Assembly: GCA_003313425.1 (NCBI GenBank)
Contig: NHZP01000112.1
Coordinates: 1-64,000, forward strand
DNA length: 64,000 nt
Direction of reading: 5' to 3'
Source of the DNA: Pseudopyrenochaeta lycopersici
Lineage: Eukaryota > Ascomycota > Dothideomycetes > Pleosporales > Pseudopyrenochaetaceae
The translations under genes and the position numbers were made by a program. Below, piece by piece: positions 12,350 to 22,458 of this stretch; the stretch's first letter is position 1, and the number at the start of each line of letters is the position of its first letter. The notes under the pieces are model-generated. The model did not search any database, was not told the DNA's origin, and worked only from the letters and a program-made list of their open reading frames with translations.

Positions 12350-12560
12350 TTGTACCTTACAGCCCCTCCGTAGTTCACCAACCCTTTGCAGTTTACAGCC
12401 CCCCAGTACTTTACTACCCCTTAGCAGTTTACTACCCCTTTGTACTTTACTACTCCTTTGTACTTTACTACTCCTTTGTACTTTACTCCCTCTTTGCTGT
12501 TTACTACCCCTTACTACTTTACCGCCCCTTACTATTTTACTACTTTCACTACTACCTTTT
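12350..12560 (-). repeat. 18-bp minisatellite
   Basis: About ten 18-bp units of the type ctttgtactttactaccc lie in tandem. On the minus strand the open frame (12,296-12,568) is a six-residue repeat of the form GSKVQR. The frame exists because 18 is a multiple of three; nothing shows that it is a gene. From 12,560 to 12,930 the sequence is again nearly G-free on the plus strand. Confidence 0.75.
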
Positions 12561-12940
12561 ATATACATACATCCTCTTCTCTTTTTACCCCTTCCCCCTT
12601 CCCTGCACCCTTTTTTCCCTCCTTATAACTCCTACTTATTATTTAATATAACTTCTATTCTTACAATCTAAACTCTACTACTATACTCTTCTACCTCCTC
12701 CTAATAATTCCTTTACTTCTATCCTCATCTTTACTAACTTGCCCCTGCATCCCACCCTCTTTTTCCCTTCTTACCGCTTCTACGGCTTATAATATATTCC
12801 CTCTAAACATTAACCTTAACCCTATCCTTTCCTTCCTTACCGCTCTTACACCCTATATATATATTTCTTTCTATCTTCTTAACTCTAGCCCTCTCTTTTC
12901 TTTTCATACTTACTCTCTCTTTATATATTACCTTCTTTTC

Positions 12941-13245
12941 CTAACCTAAGTACTTCGCCCGAGTAACTCTAATATCTTCATATAATGCTTTTTTCCTGAC
13001 CTAAGCGGTTCACCCGGGTAACTCTAATATCGTTATACCATGCCTTTTTCCTAACCTAAGCGTTTCCGACCGGTTTTCCTAATATCTTTATACTACGCTT
13101 TTTCTCCGACCTAAGCGGTTCCGTCGGATTTTCCTAACATCTTTATACCACGCCTTTTTCCTAACCTAAGCAGTTCCGTCGGATTTTTCTACTATCTTTA
13201 TATTACGCTCTTTTCCTAACCTAAGTAGTTTAGCTACATATTTTT
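12941..13245. repeat. 55-bp tandem repeat, five to six copies
   Basis: The marker ctaacctaag (or ctgacctaag, ccgacctaag) occurs at 12,941, 12,996, 13,051, 13,106, 13,161 and 13,216, an exact 55-bp period. Units end with a ctttatac-acgc element. The array abuts the left end of the pogo element at 13,301. 55 is not a multiple of three, so a coding role is unlikely. Confidence 0.85.
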
Positions 13246-13421
13246 TTCTTTTCTACTTTTCTATTTATTTCTAGATTATAAAAGAGTTACTACTTTCTTA
13301 ACGTGTCCCACAAGCGAGCGCCGCGCACAAGCGAGCGCCGCACCCCACCAAGTTTGAGCACCTCTACCAGCGTACAGCTCAACCATAAATTCAAGTAATC
13401 TATAGATATTAATATGCAAGC

Positions 13422-15167
13422 TTAAGTAGCACCTATAGTATCGTTTTTACACGTGCGCGAGTTATGCCCAGTCTCTCTGCACCTTTTACAGCGCGATAGA
13501 GCCCGGCTGCTAAGGTCTGATTGCTCCCTACTTTGACGCATTTCACGCCTAATCTGTTGATCAGCCTCTTGTTGAGTAGCTATATCCTCTCCAACTCCCT
13601 TTATTAAGACTCCTCCCTTCTGAATCCACTTTCTCTTGCGCTGCTTTCGCCGAGTTACTGCCTCATTAGCCTTCTCAAGGCTATCAATCCTACCCTCCAT
13701 CAGCTTAGCTCGATATGCCCCTACTATAGCCCCCTTTGTAAACTGATTAAGCGCCTCAATAATTGGGGCTGGTGATGAGCTCTTATGCCGTCGAACGCGA
13801 TCGCTAATTAGAGTCGATTGAGCCTCAAACTCACGTGGGTTCCTTGGTGTTTGAGGCTCCCATAGAGCTCCTTGCTGAGCTCCTTGCTGAGCTCCTTGCT
13901 CAGCTCCTTGCTCAGCTCCTAGCTGAGCTCCTAGTTGAGCTCCTAACTGAGCTCCTAACTGAGCTCCTAGCTGAGCTCCTAGCTGAGCTCCTAACTGAGC
14001 TGGTGGTGATGGCGTACGCAGCTGGACATCTAGCCTTGACAAGACAACGTCTGGCTGGAGAGGAACAAGGCCTGCTCCTCGAAATGCTGAGCGTATATTG
14101 ACTGCAGTGAAAGCTTGATCAAAGGCTGCTTTAAAAGCAGGCAGAAATTCAAGCTTAGTAATGTGGTTGATGTGGGCCTTGATCAAGCTCTCTATCTGGC
14201 GGCTGTACGCCTTCTTAAGAGGAGAGAAGCAGCCAACGTCAAGAGGCTGCAGCAGATGAGATGAGTGAGGTGGCATGCAGAGGGTATAGATGTTGCTCTC
14301 TCTGCAGATCTCTTGAAATTCAAGAGAGTGATGGCTCTCATGGCCATCAAGGATAAGCAGCCGACGCGCGCCTACTACCCTTGTCTTTGTATGAGCATCA
14401 AAGTGCTTTAGCCATGCTACTCCAAGCTGATTAGTTGTCCAGCCGTTGTCACTGACTGAGATAGCCCAGTCGCGTGGGATAGCTTCTTCCTGGTACCAGG
14501 CACGATGGTGATGCTGGCCAGCAAAGATTAGGAAGGGTGGGATTGCCCAGCCAGCAGCGTTGATGCCTTGAATCAACGTTACCCACTCACGGTTGCCTGG
14601 CTGGATGGCCTTTGGCCGCCCTCTCCTCTCTGACCCAGTCACGACTAGCTGAGTCGTTATCTTGCCTATTATAAAGCCAGCTTCGTTAAAGTTAAATGTA
14701 TCCTCATCTAGTATGCCGTACTTTGCCTTTGTCTCCTCTACTCGCTTAAACCAGCTATTAACTAACTTTGGATCCTCACATAGAGCTCTCTGCCTGTCGT
14801 ACGCTCGGGTAAAACGCGTCGTCAGACTGTCTGTACGCTTGACAAAGTTAGATGGCCAATTTATGCCAACCTGACCTCTACCACGCGTTGATAGCAGCTC
14901 ATTAGCCATATCACGGATAGCTGCGTACGTAGGCGGAAATCCACGTTGATCTAGATCAAGTATATAATTAACTATCACCTCCTCTTCTAGCTGGGTAAGC
15001 TTCCTTAAGTTAGGCTGGCAATCGCGTCGAGCAGTAGTCCCAGCGCGTCAGCGACGGATTGTTCTTTCAGACACGTTAAAGATTGCTGCAGCAGGCTGGT
15101 TGCCACTAATTTGATGCGCATAAATAGCTGAGATAGCAAGCTGGATATCTGCTTCGTTTGAAGGCAT
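13422..15167 (-). pseudogene. pogo/Fot1-type transposase of P1, inactivated
   Basis: The full frame runs from ATG at 15,165-15,167 to 13,422 (581 codons) with one premature TGA at 15,048-15,050, so only the part after Met at 14,978 is open (518 residues). It has an N-terminal helix-turn-helix region and a DDE_1-type catalytic core with [10 protein letters not shown] and LQPLDVGCFSPLK. A low-complexity QLGA repeat and a C-terminal CCHC knuckle (CKRCRETGHNSRTC) follow. The first catalytic Asp is replaced: the motif reads FNEAGF where the relatives here read FDEAGF or FDETGF. The codon at 14,685-14,687 fits a CpA-to-TpA change on the plus strand. Two independent lesions make this copy dead. Confidence 0.9.
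13858..14002 (-). repeat. 12-bp repeat inside the P1 transposase
   Basis: About twelve copies of gagctccttgct and variants (ctgagctcctag, ctgagctcctaa) encode a four-residue QLGA/EQGA/QQGA repeat between the catalytic core and the C-terminal tail. It keeps frame because the unit is a multiple of three. The corresponding place in P3 has only a short PTQS repeat. Confidence 0.85.
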
Positions 15168-15384
15168 TTGAAGAGCGTGGTGTTGAGCTATTGTACGTTA
15201 AGATGAGAGAGGTGCTCAAACTTGGTAGGGTGCGGCGCTCGCTTGTGCGCGGCGCTCGCTTGTGGGACACGTTATACTAGTATACTAGTATATCATTTCT
15301 GATATCCTGATACCCTTGGCATTTTCTAGTGTCCAGCTACAGGAGATAAATCGCCGTACAAATCGCGATTAAATCGATTGACCT

Positions 15385-15700
15385 CTACACTACTGCTACA
15401 TCGATATCCATGTTATCAACCGCGTCCTCATGCAAAACCACACCCCCAGTCCTGATATGGCGGTTGCGCAGCCAGTTGCCGATGCATTCAATGAGCTCAA
15501 TATTATCACAAGTCAGTCTCGATCTATCCCATCGTGTGGTTCGTCGAGCACCTGAGAACGTACGCTCTGGCTCTGCGGATTCCGGTGGGATCGAAAGTAT
15601 GTCCACAGCCATGCGGTGAAGTCGTGATATCGTCGTCTTCGTTCCGGTTGACACCACCATTCTAGTGCTGTACTGCGATTATTGCGCATTTTACGTAGGT
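15385..15700 (-). pseudogene. C-terminal fragment of a hAT transposase
   Basis: The minus frame 15,385-15,660 encodes the hAT C-terminal dimerisation block: MAVDILSIPPESAEPERTFS followed by an RRTTRWDRSRL segment, very like the same block in the intact hAT-A and hAT-C transposases. Upstream, after a stop near 15,660, the frame reads EPPDEFVQ and then a Thr/Ser-rich repeat-like stretch. No catalytic Asp blocks are found, so this is a relic; it abuts P1 on its right. Confidence 0.75.
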
Positions 15701-16766
15701 GATACGGTCTTGCACGAACTCGTCCGGAGGTTCCTGATATTGAACAGGAGCAGGTGATAGAGTAAAGGTAAGTAATGGCGTGGATACAGGTGATGAAGTA
15801 AGAGTGGGCGACAGTGTAGGGACAGGTGATGATGTAAGAGACGCTGATGTTGACATTGTAGTCAATGGCAACCGTAAGGTTGGGATTGGAGACTCCATAA
15901 CAATAGCATACAAGCAGGTTGTTATAAGCGGCGTTTTAGATGAGCGATCATGTAAAGTGCGGGAATTGATAGAAGTTTGAGAAATTCTCTGTCTCTCGTA
16001 CGCTCAGCGTACGTAGCAGAGTAAAATACACGACAAGAAAAAAGGGATTCCCGCTATCTCAAAGATGATGAACGATGAAGGCGTGTGACTCAATGCTGGA
16101 AAAGGAAAGATGAGGAGTAGCAACAATAGTAACAAGTGATTCTGCCATCTTGGAAACAGAGATAACGAACGGTGAAGGTGTGTGACTCGATGCTGTAAAG
16201 GGAAAGATGAGGACCAGTAGGCAAGAGTAACAAGGATTCCTACCCGACACGCTAGCAGAATCAGCCAATCGCATCGCCTCCCGCCCTCTGCCTCGGCATG
16301 TTTATGTCCAGACCAGTAAGACCAGTAAGACCGATCTAAACCATGGTCTCGAGATATCCTCAGAGCAGACCAAGTCTTGGCGGTCTAGACCAGACCAAGA
16401 CCAAGTCAGACTAGACCATTCCGATCTCTGCTTTATTGTCGACTGGCTTCGCCGCATTTAGCTGATGTCAGGGCCTGCGATTTTGGTCCTACCATGATGA
16501 CGTTTTCGAGCATGTGAAGGCACGACGGAGGTCCGTCATTCCGTGACAAGGCCTAACCTCTCTGCGCTCTTCTTCTGTAGCCATTTCTGGTCGTCATGCC
16601 CGCTTGCCTGCGCCTTCATAATCGTAATCCTCGCATCCATAGACGTGTCAGCCCGGCTGAAACTAGCCTATGCGGCTGAACAAGGTCCCCAGGCCCCAAG
16701 TGGCTCACCGCTCGTCTTCTAAAGAATTAATCGACTGCTGTTATCAGGCTTATATAATGTTTCAAC
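15701..16766. other. Repeat-bearing intergenic stretch upstream of the Zn2Cys6 gene
   Basis: 15,780-15,850 has a degenerate repeat of acaggtgatgangtaagag type. 16,060-16,230 has a diverged duplication of a unit containing aacgatgaaggcgtgtgactcaatgctg (period about 90-95 bp; seen again with gaacggtgaaggtgtgtgactcgatgctg). 16,300-16,420 is rich in agaccag and accagtaag motifs, as in hAT subterminal repeats. No gene is supported. The last 200 bases are the likely 5' flank of the regulator gene. Confidence 0.45.
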
Positions 16767-18616
16767 ATGTCACCCGAGGCGATGGATTCTGGTACAAATA
16801 TCATGATAGACGACTTTTTCGAGGGTTGGCTGTCTATACCATCAATGAGAAACCTTTTCGAAGAGGATTTTTGGGAGACATCTAAACATCAATCAGATAA
16901 TTCGAAGGTACAACCGAGGCAAGAAGCCATCGCACTTAACCCAACGCAGCTTGATCGAGATACGAACAGGCAAAGCCAATCACAATTGTGCGAGATCCCC
17001 CCTAAGACTAAAGTAAAAGTTAACGATTTCAAGATCTCCTCAAGCTCCTGTAGACTCCGCTGCTAAGAGTCCGATTGTACGCAAGCGAAGGGTGCATACA
17101 AAGTCACGCTTAGGCTGCATCAGTTGCAAACGGCGGAAAATCAAGGTATCGGAAACATCCTGACCTACTCTAACAGGACGCTGAATGAGTTATAGTGCCA
17201 AGAACAACGGCCTTCATGCGCTAACTGCATCAAGCGTGGATGTCCTTGCAGATATCCGACCATCTTCAGACATACACAGCACGATCGTATCGCTTCCGAA
17301 GTCGTCAGTAGCCCGCGCCCATTTGTTAGCCTCACCGACACTCCAAAAGCGTACAGTGCAAATGATTTGCGACTTTTTCACCATTTCCTAGTAGCTGCTC
17401 ATCCCTTCAGCTCTCATGAGGATGATTCTATTTGGGTGAGAGACATTCCTGCAATTAGTTACCAGGTATAAATGCTTTATTTACTTTGTTTTATAATCCT
17501 AACAATTTCTAGTACGACTACCTAATGCATTCTATTCTCGCACTTGCTGGTACACATCTTTCTGTCTTCGTTGACGGCCCACACGGCAACATGGCTCTAT
17601 CACACCGCCAGAAGGCAATCACGGGCCTGGAAGAGGCGTTCACTAGGTGGCCGCCGAATGCAGAAGAAACGCACGTTATGCTCGCAGGCTCATACATTCT
17701 AGCCTTCCAATCTACATACCTACCCGATGGCATCGTCGACAGTATCATTTCTCTTCGTGGATGCGCCTTGATCTCGCAGATGATTAAGGACAGTCACATG
17801 GAAGGCATATTTTCGCTTGAACCAGAACTGCACGGTCTGGGATATGAACTGAAGCTTGAAAGATTTCCGGCTCTGGATCAGGATCTTGCTCACGATGCGC
17901 TCCACTCTCTAGCAGGGTTCGCTCATTTCCTTTGTGGAGGACGGGAATTTGAAAGAGCTTTGTTCGCACAGCTGGTCGAATTAGTCCGCCCCCTCCTGGA
18001 CCCCAGTCGCCATTCGTCTCCGCAAATATCGACAACCCTGGATCCTACAGATGCAAGATCAGAAGAAACAGCTAGCTCGAGTGAGAACTCATCCTTTTCC
18101 ACTTCATCGCCAATCGTCCGCCCACTTTTTCCGGGTGAGCTAGTTGCATCCTCCGACAACATGTTATCTGATAACGCTAAAGACGTCTTCAATATTCCTC
18201 CTAATCATAAGGTAGAACCTCATCGCTCATTCAACGCCCTCATCTCCAGCATCACCATGTTCTGCACCTGGCCACATGATGACGTTCTCCACCTTTTCTC
18301 TCCTGCCAACAGGCTAGGAGCCGTATTAATCGCCCATTTTTTGGCGGTCAGATTCATCATTTCGCCGTTGTGCATACCGGATTCAGCGATGAGAACACCT
18401 ATGAAGGCTATGATCGAGTGGGGCGAAAAGGTTGTGGACTCTATAGAAGATGATGAGCAGGTTGAGTGGATGCGGTACGTTGCGTGGCCGTTGCGTATTT
18501 TGAGGACTATGCGTTGTTGTCTTAATCAGAAGAGAGGGTTGACGATTGGGGATTTGCATGATATTTTGATAAAGGATCCTGGGGCGTATCGAGAGGGGAG
18601 GTTGAGGAGGCTATGA
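16767..18616 (+). CDS. Zn2Cys6 fungal transcription factor, four exons
   Basis: The gene model is exons 16,767-17,012, 17,068-17,145, 17,196-17,465 and 17,513-18,616, all phase 0, giving about 565 residues. Introns of 55, 50 and 47 bp have GT-AG ends; those at 17,146 and 17,466 contain ctaac- or cctaac-like branch sites. Exons 2 and 3 join to a classic binuclear cluster with spacing C-x2-C-x6-C then C-x2-C, preceded by the basic segment KRRVHTKSRLGC. A middle homology region follows (YDYLMHSILALAGTHLS). Architecture and motifs recall sterol-regulator-like (Upc2-type) C6 factors, but the target is unknown. It probably acts in the nucleus as a DNA-binding activator or repressor. The first intron and start codon are the least certain parts. 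Confidence 0.8.
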
Positions 18617-19346
18617 CGGTTGTTGGCTCCAGTATCGAGTAGTAGCTGTGCAGATTCCATAGTGCCTTTCTTTGCACCAACATGGAGTGCTGTCTTTCCT
18701 TGATTAGATCTTGTTGCAACATCTGCTGACGCAGCTCAACCGTTTCGCATTTGCCCTAGCTTTATATTCCCACCAAATAGCGTAGCTTCAACTACCTAAC
18801 TTAATGATCCGGGAATTTGGTTGGGAGCTCTATTGCGCGGTGGACAAAAAACATAACTTCCAGCACGATTTAGGTAGCTTAAAAAGTTTCTCACTCGATT
18901 CAGTAGACACTATTTATGTTGCTACTGATTTTGAGGCGCACTAACAACATCGTTGATCTATTTAGAAATCTTTGCACGCCAGCTTGGGGGTTGTGCTTCT
19001 TTGCCAGGTGCAGGTGATGGTTGCTTCGCTGCCGTGGTGCTCACCGAAGGGGTGGCAGTGGAAGTTGGCCACGTTGATTTCACATGCTTCATCCTGCGTA
19101 GTGGGCCATGAAGGATGCCTGCGATTGTTGAATCCATGCGCTTATCCAGCTTCGCGTTACCCCACTTCGCATTGCGGCCGCGCTGTTACACTGGGCAGCC
19201 CGTGATCGGTCAAAGCTGAGCAATCCAACAAGGGAGCTCAGAGCTGAAACCAGAGCTGAATCATCCCCAACTTCAATATACAAATTCACCATCCAGCGCC
19301 AATTCCCTCCGATAACCTATCGTCAAAATTTCGAAATCAACGCAAA
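18617..19346. other. Intergenic region between two cellular genes
   Basis: It holds the 3' flank of the regulator and the 5' flank of the hydrolase gene. No repeats, element ends or supportable ORFs were seen; the ORFs between 18,972 and 19,292 look like chance frames. Confidence 0.5.
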
Positions 19347-20228
19347 ATGGCCTGCCCAGACTGCTTCCGAGGCAGCGAAGCTGTCGGCGACCCGAAATGC
19401 TCAATCGCCACCATTCACGGCATACAAACATACGTCGCCGGTACTCCGTCGACAATGACCTCTTCATCAACAATCATATATTATACGGATGCTTTTGGGC
19501 TTTCGTTCGTCAACCATAAGCTCCTCGCTGATGCCTACGCGTCTGCTACGGGCTTTCGGGTTCTTGTTCCGGACATCATTCCCGGCGGACCCATGTCGCT
19601 CAAGCTGATGCCTATAATAGACAAAGTTATGGGCCATATCTCGTTATTCAACCTATGGAGTCAATTGATACGATTATGGAGCTTCTTTACAGCTATAACC
19701 TACTTCGTACCTTTCTTTATCAGGGTGGCTTTCCCCAGTTTTAAGACCTCCTTCCAACCTTGCTTGGAGTATACCAGGAAAGTGAAAGCTGACCTACCTC
19801 CCGGGGCAAAGTTGGGTGTTGCAGGATTCTGCTGGGGCGGATACCAGAGCATCAACTTGTGCGCACAGCCTGCCATTGAAGGATGTTCCGAGCGACTCAT
19901 CGATGCACAATTCTGTGCCCATCCATCAGGTTTGAACGTGCCAACCGATATCCTCTACGCAATTACCGAGTTCAAATCGGCGATCGCAATTGCCCACGCG
20001 CAAGATGATTGGCTGCTTTCGACAAATAAGGTTGAGAAAACTGAAGCTCTTCTGAGGCAGAATGTTGGAAGAGGAGAAGGCCAGGGTGGGTTTAATTACC
20101 AGATCAAAATATACAAGAATGTAGGGCATGGATTTGCCGTGAGAGCGAAGCCTGGAAGTAGAGAGGAGGCTAATGGGGCTGATGAGGCCAAGGAGCAGGC
20201 GATTACGTGGTTTAAAAGGTGGCTTTGA
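19347..20228 (+). CDS. Dienelactone hydrolase family protein
   Basis: The intact single-exon ORF has 293 residues. It has the alpha/beta-hydrolase features of the dienelactone hydrolase family: an early strand and loop (YYTDAFGL), the nucleophile elbow GFCWGGY with Cys162, an acid at Asp220 or Asp221 (AHAQDDW), and a histidine at His261 (VGHGFAVR). Fungal members act on lactones, carboxymethylenebutenolide-like or other ester substrates; the substrate here cannot be read from sequence. Residues 100-135 are unusually aromatic and hydrophobic for a soluble member, perhaps a lid. There is no signal peptide. The neighbouring regulator could control it, but nothing in the sequence shows that. Confidence 0.88.
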   Translation: MACPDCFRGSEAVGDPKCSIATIHGIQTYVAGTPSTMTSSSTIIYYTDAFGLSFVNHKLLADAYASATGFRVLVPDIIPGGPMSLKLMPIIDKVMGHISLFNLWSQLIRLWSFFTAITYFVPFFIRVAFPSFKTSFQPCLEYTRKVKADLPPGAKLGVAGFCWGGYQSINLCAQPAIEGCSERLIDAQFCAHPSGLNVPTDILYAITEFKSAIAIAHAQDDWLLSTNKVEKTEALLRQNVGRGEGQGGFNYQIKIYKNVGHGFAVRAKPGSREEANGADEAKEQAITWFKRWL

Positions 20229-20626
20229 TCGGACAATTGCTGCTCCCCAAATTGAGGAGCAGCCAGTGTTGCTAGCAATATAAACAATAACTTATTGTCA
20301 CAGGCCGGGCATGCTCTGGCGTAGTCTGGTTTTCACGCGACGTTACCTATTCGGGGATAGCCCTGCGCACGCGCCAAGTCGGGACCCCTCAGGGAACGTC
20401 TGGTACCCGGTTTAATATTTTTTAGTCTCGGGACGACCGTTTTACCCTAAAATTAGTACTGTTTATGCGTATTACTCTACAACCAGTTACTAAAGTTTTA
20501 CATCTGATAGCTACAATCGGCTATACTGTATCGAAAGTACATCCACTCTTATTATTACGATTTTCTGAAGTGTGCCGGGCGAGGAACTTGGGTTGCTGGA
20601 AATTGGGTTCGGGACGACCTGGTCCG

Positions 20627-21580
20627 ATGGATGCCCCGCACAATGCACCCACGACTCTGCCAACTCGGCTCCATACACTCAGTGCAGTTGCTGCTGCTCG
20701 TCTAGCTGGTAAATAGGCTCTTGTGTATGCCTAAGCTAGCATAATAGGCATAGAAGAGTCTCCTACCTCGCCGTCGCCCCAGACGCCGACGCCTGCATCA
20801 TCATCTCAGCCATCCTCCATACCATCATTAATTAGTCGTGATACATCCCCAAGACCCTCTCGTCGTAGACCTGGACGTCCTGCTGGGTCTAGAAACTATA
20901 TCTTAAGTCCCCCCATACGCATACGAGATGCCCCATCATTAACTGATGAAGAGGAGGTTAGACTGGGGCGGTATATACAAGCAATAGAGGGTGTAATATA
21001 TAAGAAGAACGGTGCTTCTCGCTATGGCAGTTTAGCTGATTATTTGGACTTGTTAGTCGAACAAAGGAAAAGCGCCATATAGAGCGCGGTTTGTGAAGAC
21101 GTTTGAGTCAACGCCCCGGTTTACTGACCACCTCTCAACTGTCGCTCTGCCATCCGATATAAAAGAGAGATATATGGCTACATTAGAACATGAAATTGAG
21201 GACCTTAAGAGCTATTCTATATTTGCAGAATATCAGGCGAAGGCGATGGCTAGTATTAGTGCCCATCTCGAGACGGTTACTGAGGAAATCGTATTTGACG
21301 AAGTTACTGGTGAGGCAACACTACTCACGGATCTGCTACGGCATCTATGTTCAAACAATAGCAAAACCCACACCAGTCATATCCGTTCCCGCATTATATC
21401 GATCCTCTCAATCATCTGCTTTACCCGGCACCAGCGGCTCTGCAACTTCCTACTGGCGGTAATGGGCCTAATGCTCTTTTCTGCTGGTACAAATAAGCGG
21501 ATATTTAGCGTAACGAACTCCATGGGATGGACAGAGTCAGGGCAGTCAATCTACCGCAGCGTTGGAGGCCTCCAGAATAT
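20627..21580 (+). pseudogene. DUF6589-like protein, 5' part, truncated
   Basis: Reading starts at ATG 20,627, a likely 39-bp intron (20,709-20,747, GT-AG) joins in frame, and the frame continues through an AT-hook-like RRRPGRP segment. One extra A near 21,070 (ggaaaagcgcc) shifts the frame into the open stretch that ends at the junction near 21,580. The second half has a segment of the form ICFTRHQRLCNFL...LFSAGTNKRIFSVTNSMG. This resembles the N-terminal region of the fungal DUF6589 proteins from memory (small residue-Gly-x-x-Lys then a second Gly and Ser). Family assignment is tentative. The remainder of the open frame after 21,580 is antisense of the helicase and not real. Confidence 0.4.
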
Positions 21581-22152
21581 GTTCTCTATTTCTCTCCAGC
21601 AACTCTCCCAATGCAATTTCGGCAGATACCCAAATATGTGTGTAGTCTCCACGAGCGATAGCATGGCGGTTGGTAAGTGTATTGGTGTCTCCGTCGAGCA
21701 CGAATCCACGATAGCTTGAAGAGACCGAATTCAGAGTAGTACTTTGATTGTTCTGGATAGCCTTGAGGGGGCTAATAATCAATGTGATAGGTTGACGAGA
21801 CGGTGATATAAGGTTGTGGAAACCAGTTATAACCAGCGTCTTCCCAAACCCAGTAGTAGCCACCAGCACTACATCAATGCGGTTATACAAAACTCTAAGG
21901 CCTCACGTTGCTGAGGTCTCAATTCATGCCCGTGAGCGCTTCTAGACTTGTTATACCGTCATCCAACGACCAGTCGGGGTTTGTGAGGGGGGTGTGGGTA
22001 TGCGGGGTTTGGGCAGGACATGGGTCGACGGCAACGTCATCAATGGGGTCACTGAAAATATCGTAGTTGACATTTGTATCGTAAATCAGGGGTGGAGATT
22101 CCATTTCTGCAAAGAAAACGCGCGATTCATAGGTATATAGACGAACTATCAC
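21546..22152 (-). pseudogene. RecQ-like SF2 helicase, 5' part, truncated
   Basis: On the minus strand an acidic leader (22,152-21,919) is followed by LRPQQREALE. After a frameshift near 21,900 it continues as YNRIDVVLVATTGFGKTLV, i.e. a Q-motif-like entry, then Walker A (ATTGFGKT). Motif Ia-like LIISPLKAIQNNQ and an ALDG/VSAEIALGELL stretch follow. It ends at the junction near 21,550 before any DEAH box. This is the N-terminal third of a RecQ-type DNA helicase. It runs inward from the right TIR of its element. Confidence 0.65.
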
Positions 22153-22458
22153 GACCGTGTTTTTTTGTGAGTGTCCTGGCGCGTGTTTTCGGCAAACCGG
22201 GTACTAGACCCTCTGTCGAGGATTGTCCCGTCTCGGCGCTTGCGCAGGGCCACTAACCTCTTTCAGAGGGCACGTGATAACTAGACTAGCTCTGGCGAGC
22301 CCCAAGAAGGAACTGTATTAGTAATCCAGCTGTGATGCTGCATGTAAATCTACGGGTTGGACTACCCCACACTTCAGTCACAACATCAATCAATACAACG
22401 CTGCTGCTTATCATCATTATCTCAACTTTCATCGTTTTAGCACGTTCAGTGCGACAGA

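Larger units (their letters stand above)
13301..15272 (-). mobile_element. Complete pogo/Fot1-type element P1
   Basis: The element is bounded by 65-bp terminal inverted repeats (13,301-13,365 and 15,208-15,272) that differ at one position and start acgtgtcccac. Each repeat contains the subunit acaagcgagcgccg twice. A TA target duplication flanks it (13,299-13,300 and 15,273-15,274), as expected for Tc1/mariner/pogo elements. It carries one transposase gene on the minus strand, which is inactivated. Confidence 0.95.
20360..22250. mobile_element. TIR-bounded element with halves of two convergent genes
   Basis: Imperfect terminal inverted repeats of about 57 bp bound this segment. The left end starts gccctgcgcacgcgcc (20,360) and includes gtcgggac and ggtacccggttt. 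The inverse complement of the right end (to 22,250) starts gccctgcgcaagcgcc and includes gacgggac and agtacccggttt. Inside, a plus-strand gene starts from the left end and a minus-strand gene from the right end, and both are cut where they meet near 21,550-21,580. The layout implies a larger parent element with two convergent genes, of which this is an internal-deletion derivative. A target duplication could not be identified. Confidence 0.6.

Noticed and set aside
12296..12568. 90-codon minus ORF with GSKVQR repeats
   Set aside because: Open only because the 18-bp satellite unit is a multiple of three; no non-repeat coding part.
1..13300. Subtelomere or chromosome end
   Set aside because: No (TTAGGG)n or (CCCTAA)n array anywhere; isolated accctaa words only.
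13835..14101. 88-codon plus ORF rich in Leu and Glu
   Set aside because: Antisense of the 12-bp repeat in the P1 transposase.
20708..21092. Independent gene with AT-hook motif
   Set aside because: It connects in frame (one intron, one base shift) to the DUF6589-like fragment and is better seen as its N-terminus.
21581..21719. C-terminal part of the plus ORF ending at 21,719
   Set aside because: This stretch is the antisense of the RecQ-like helicase; it is open by chance after the junction.
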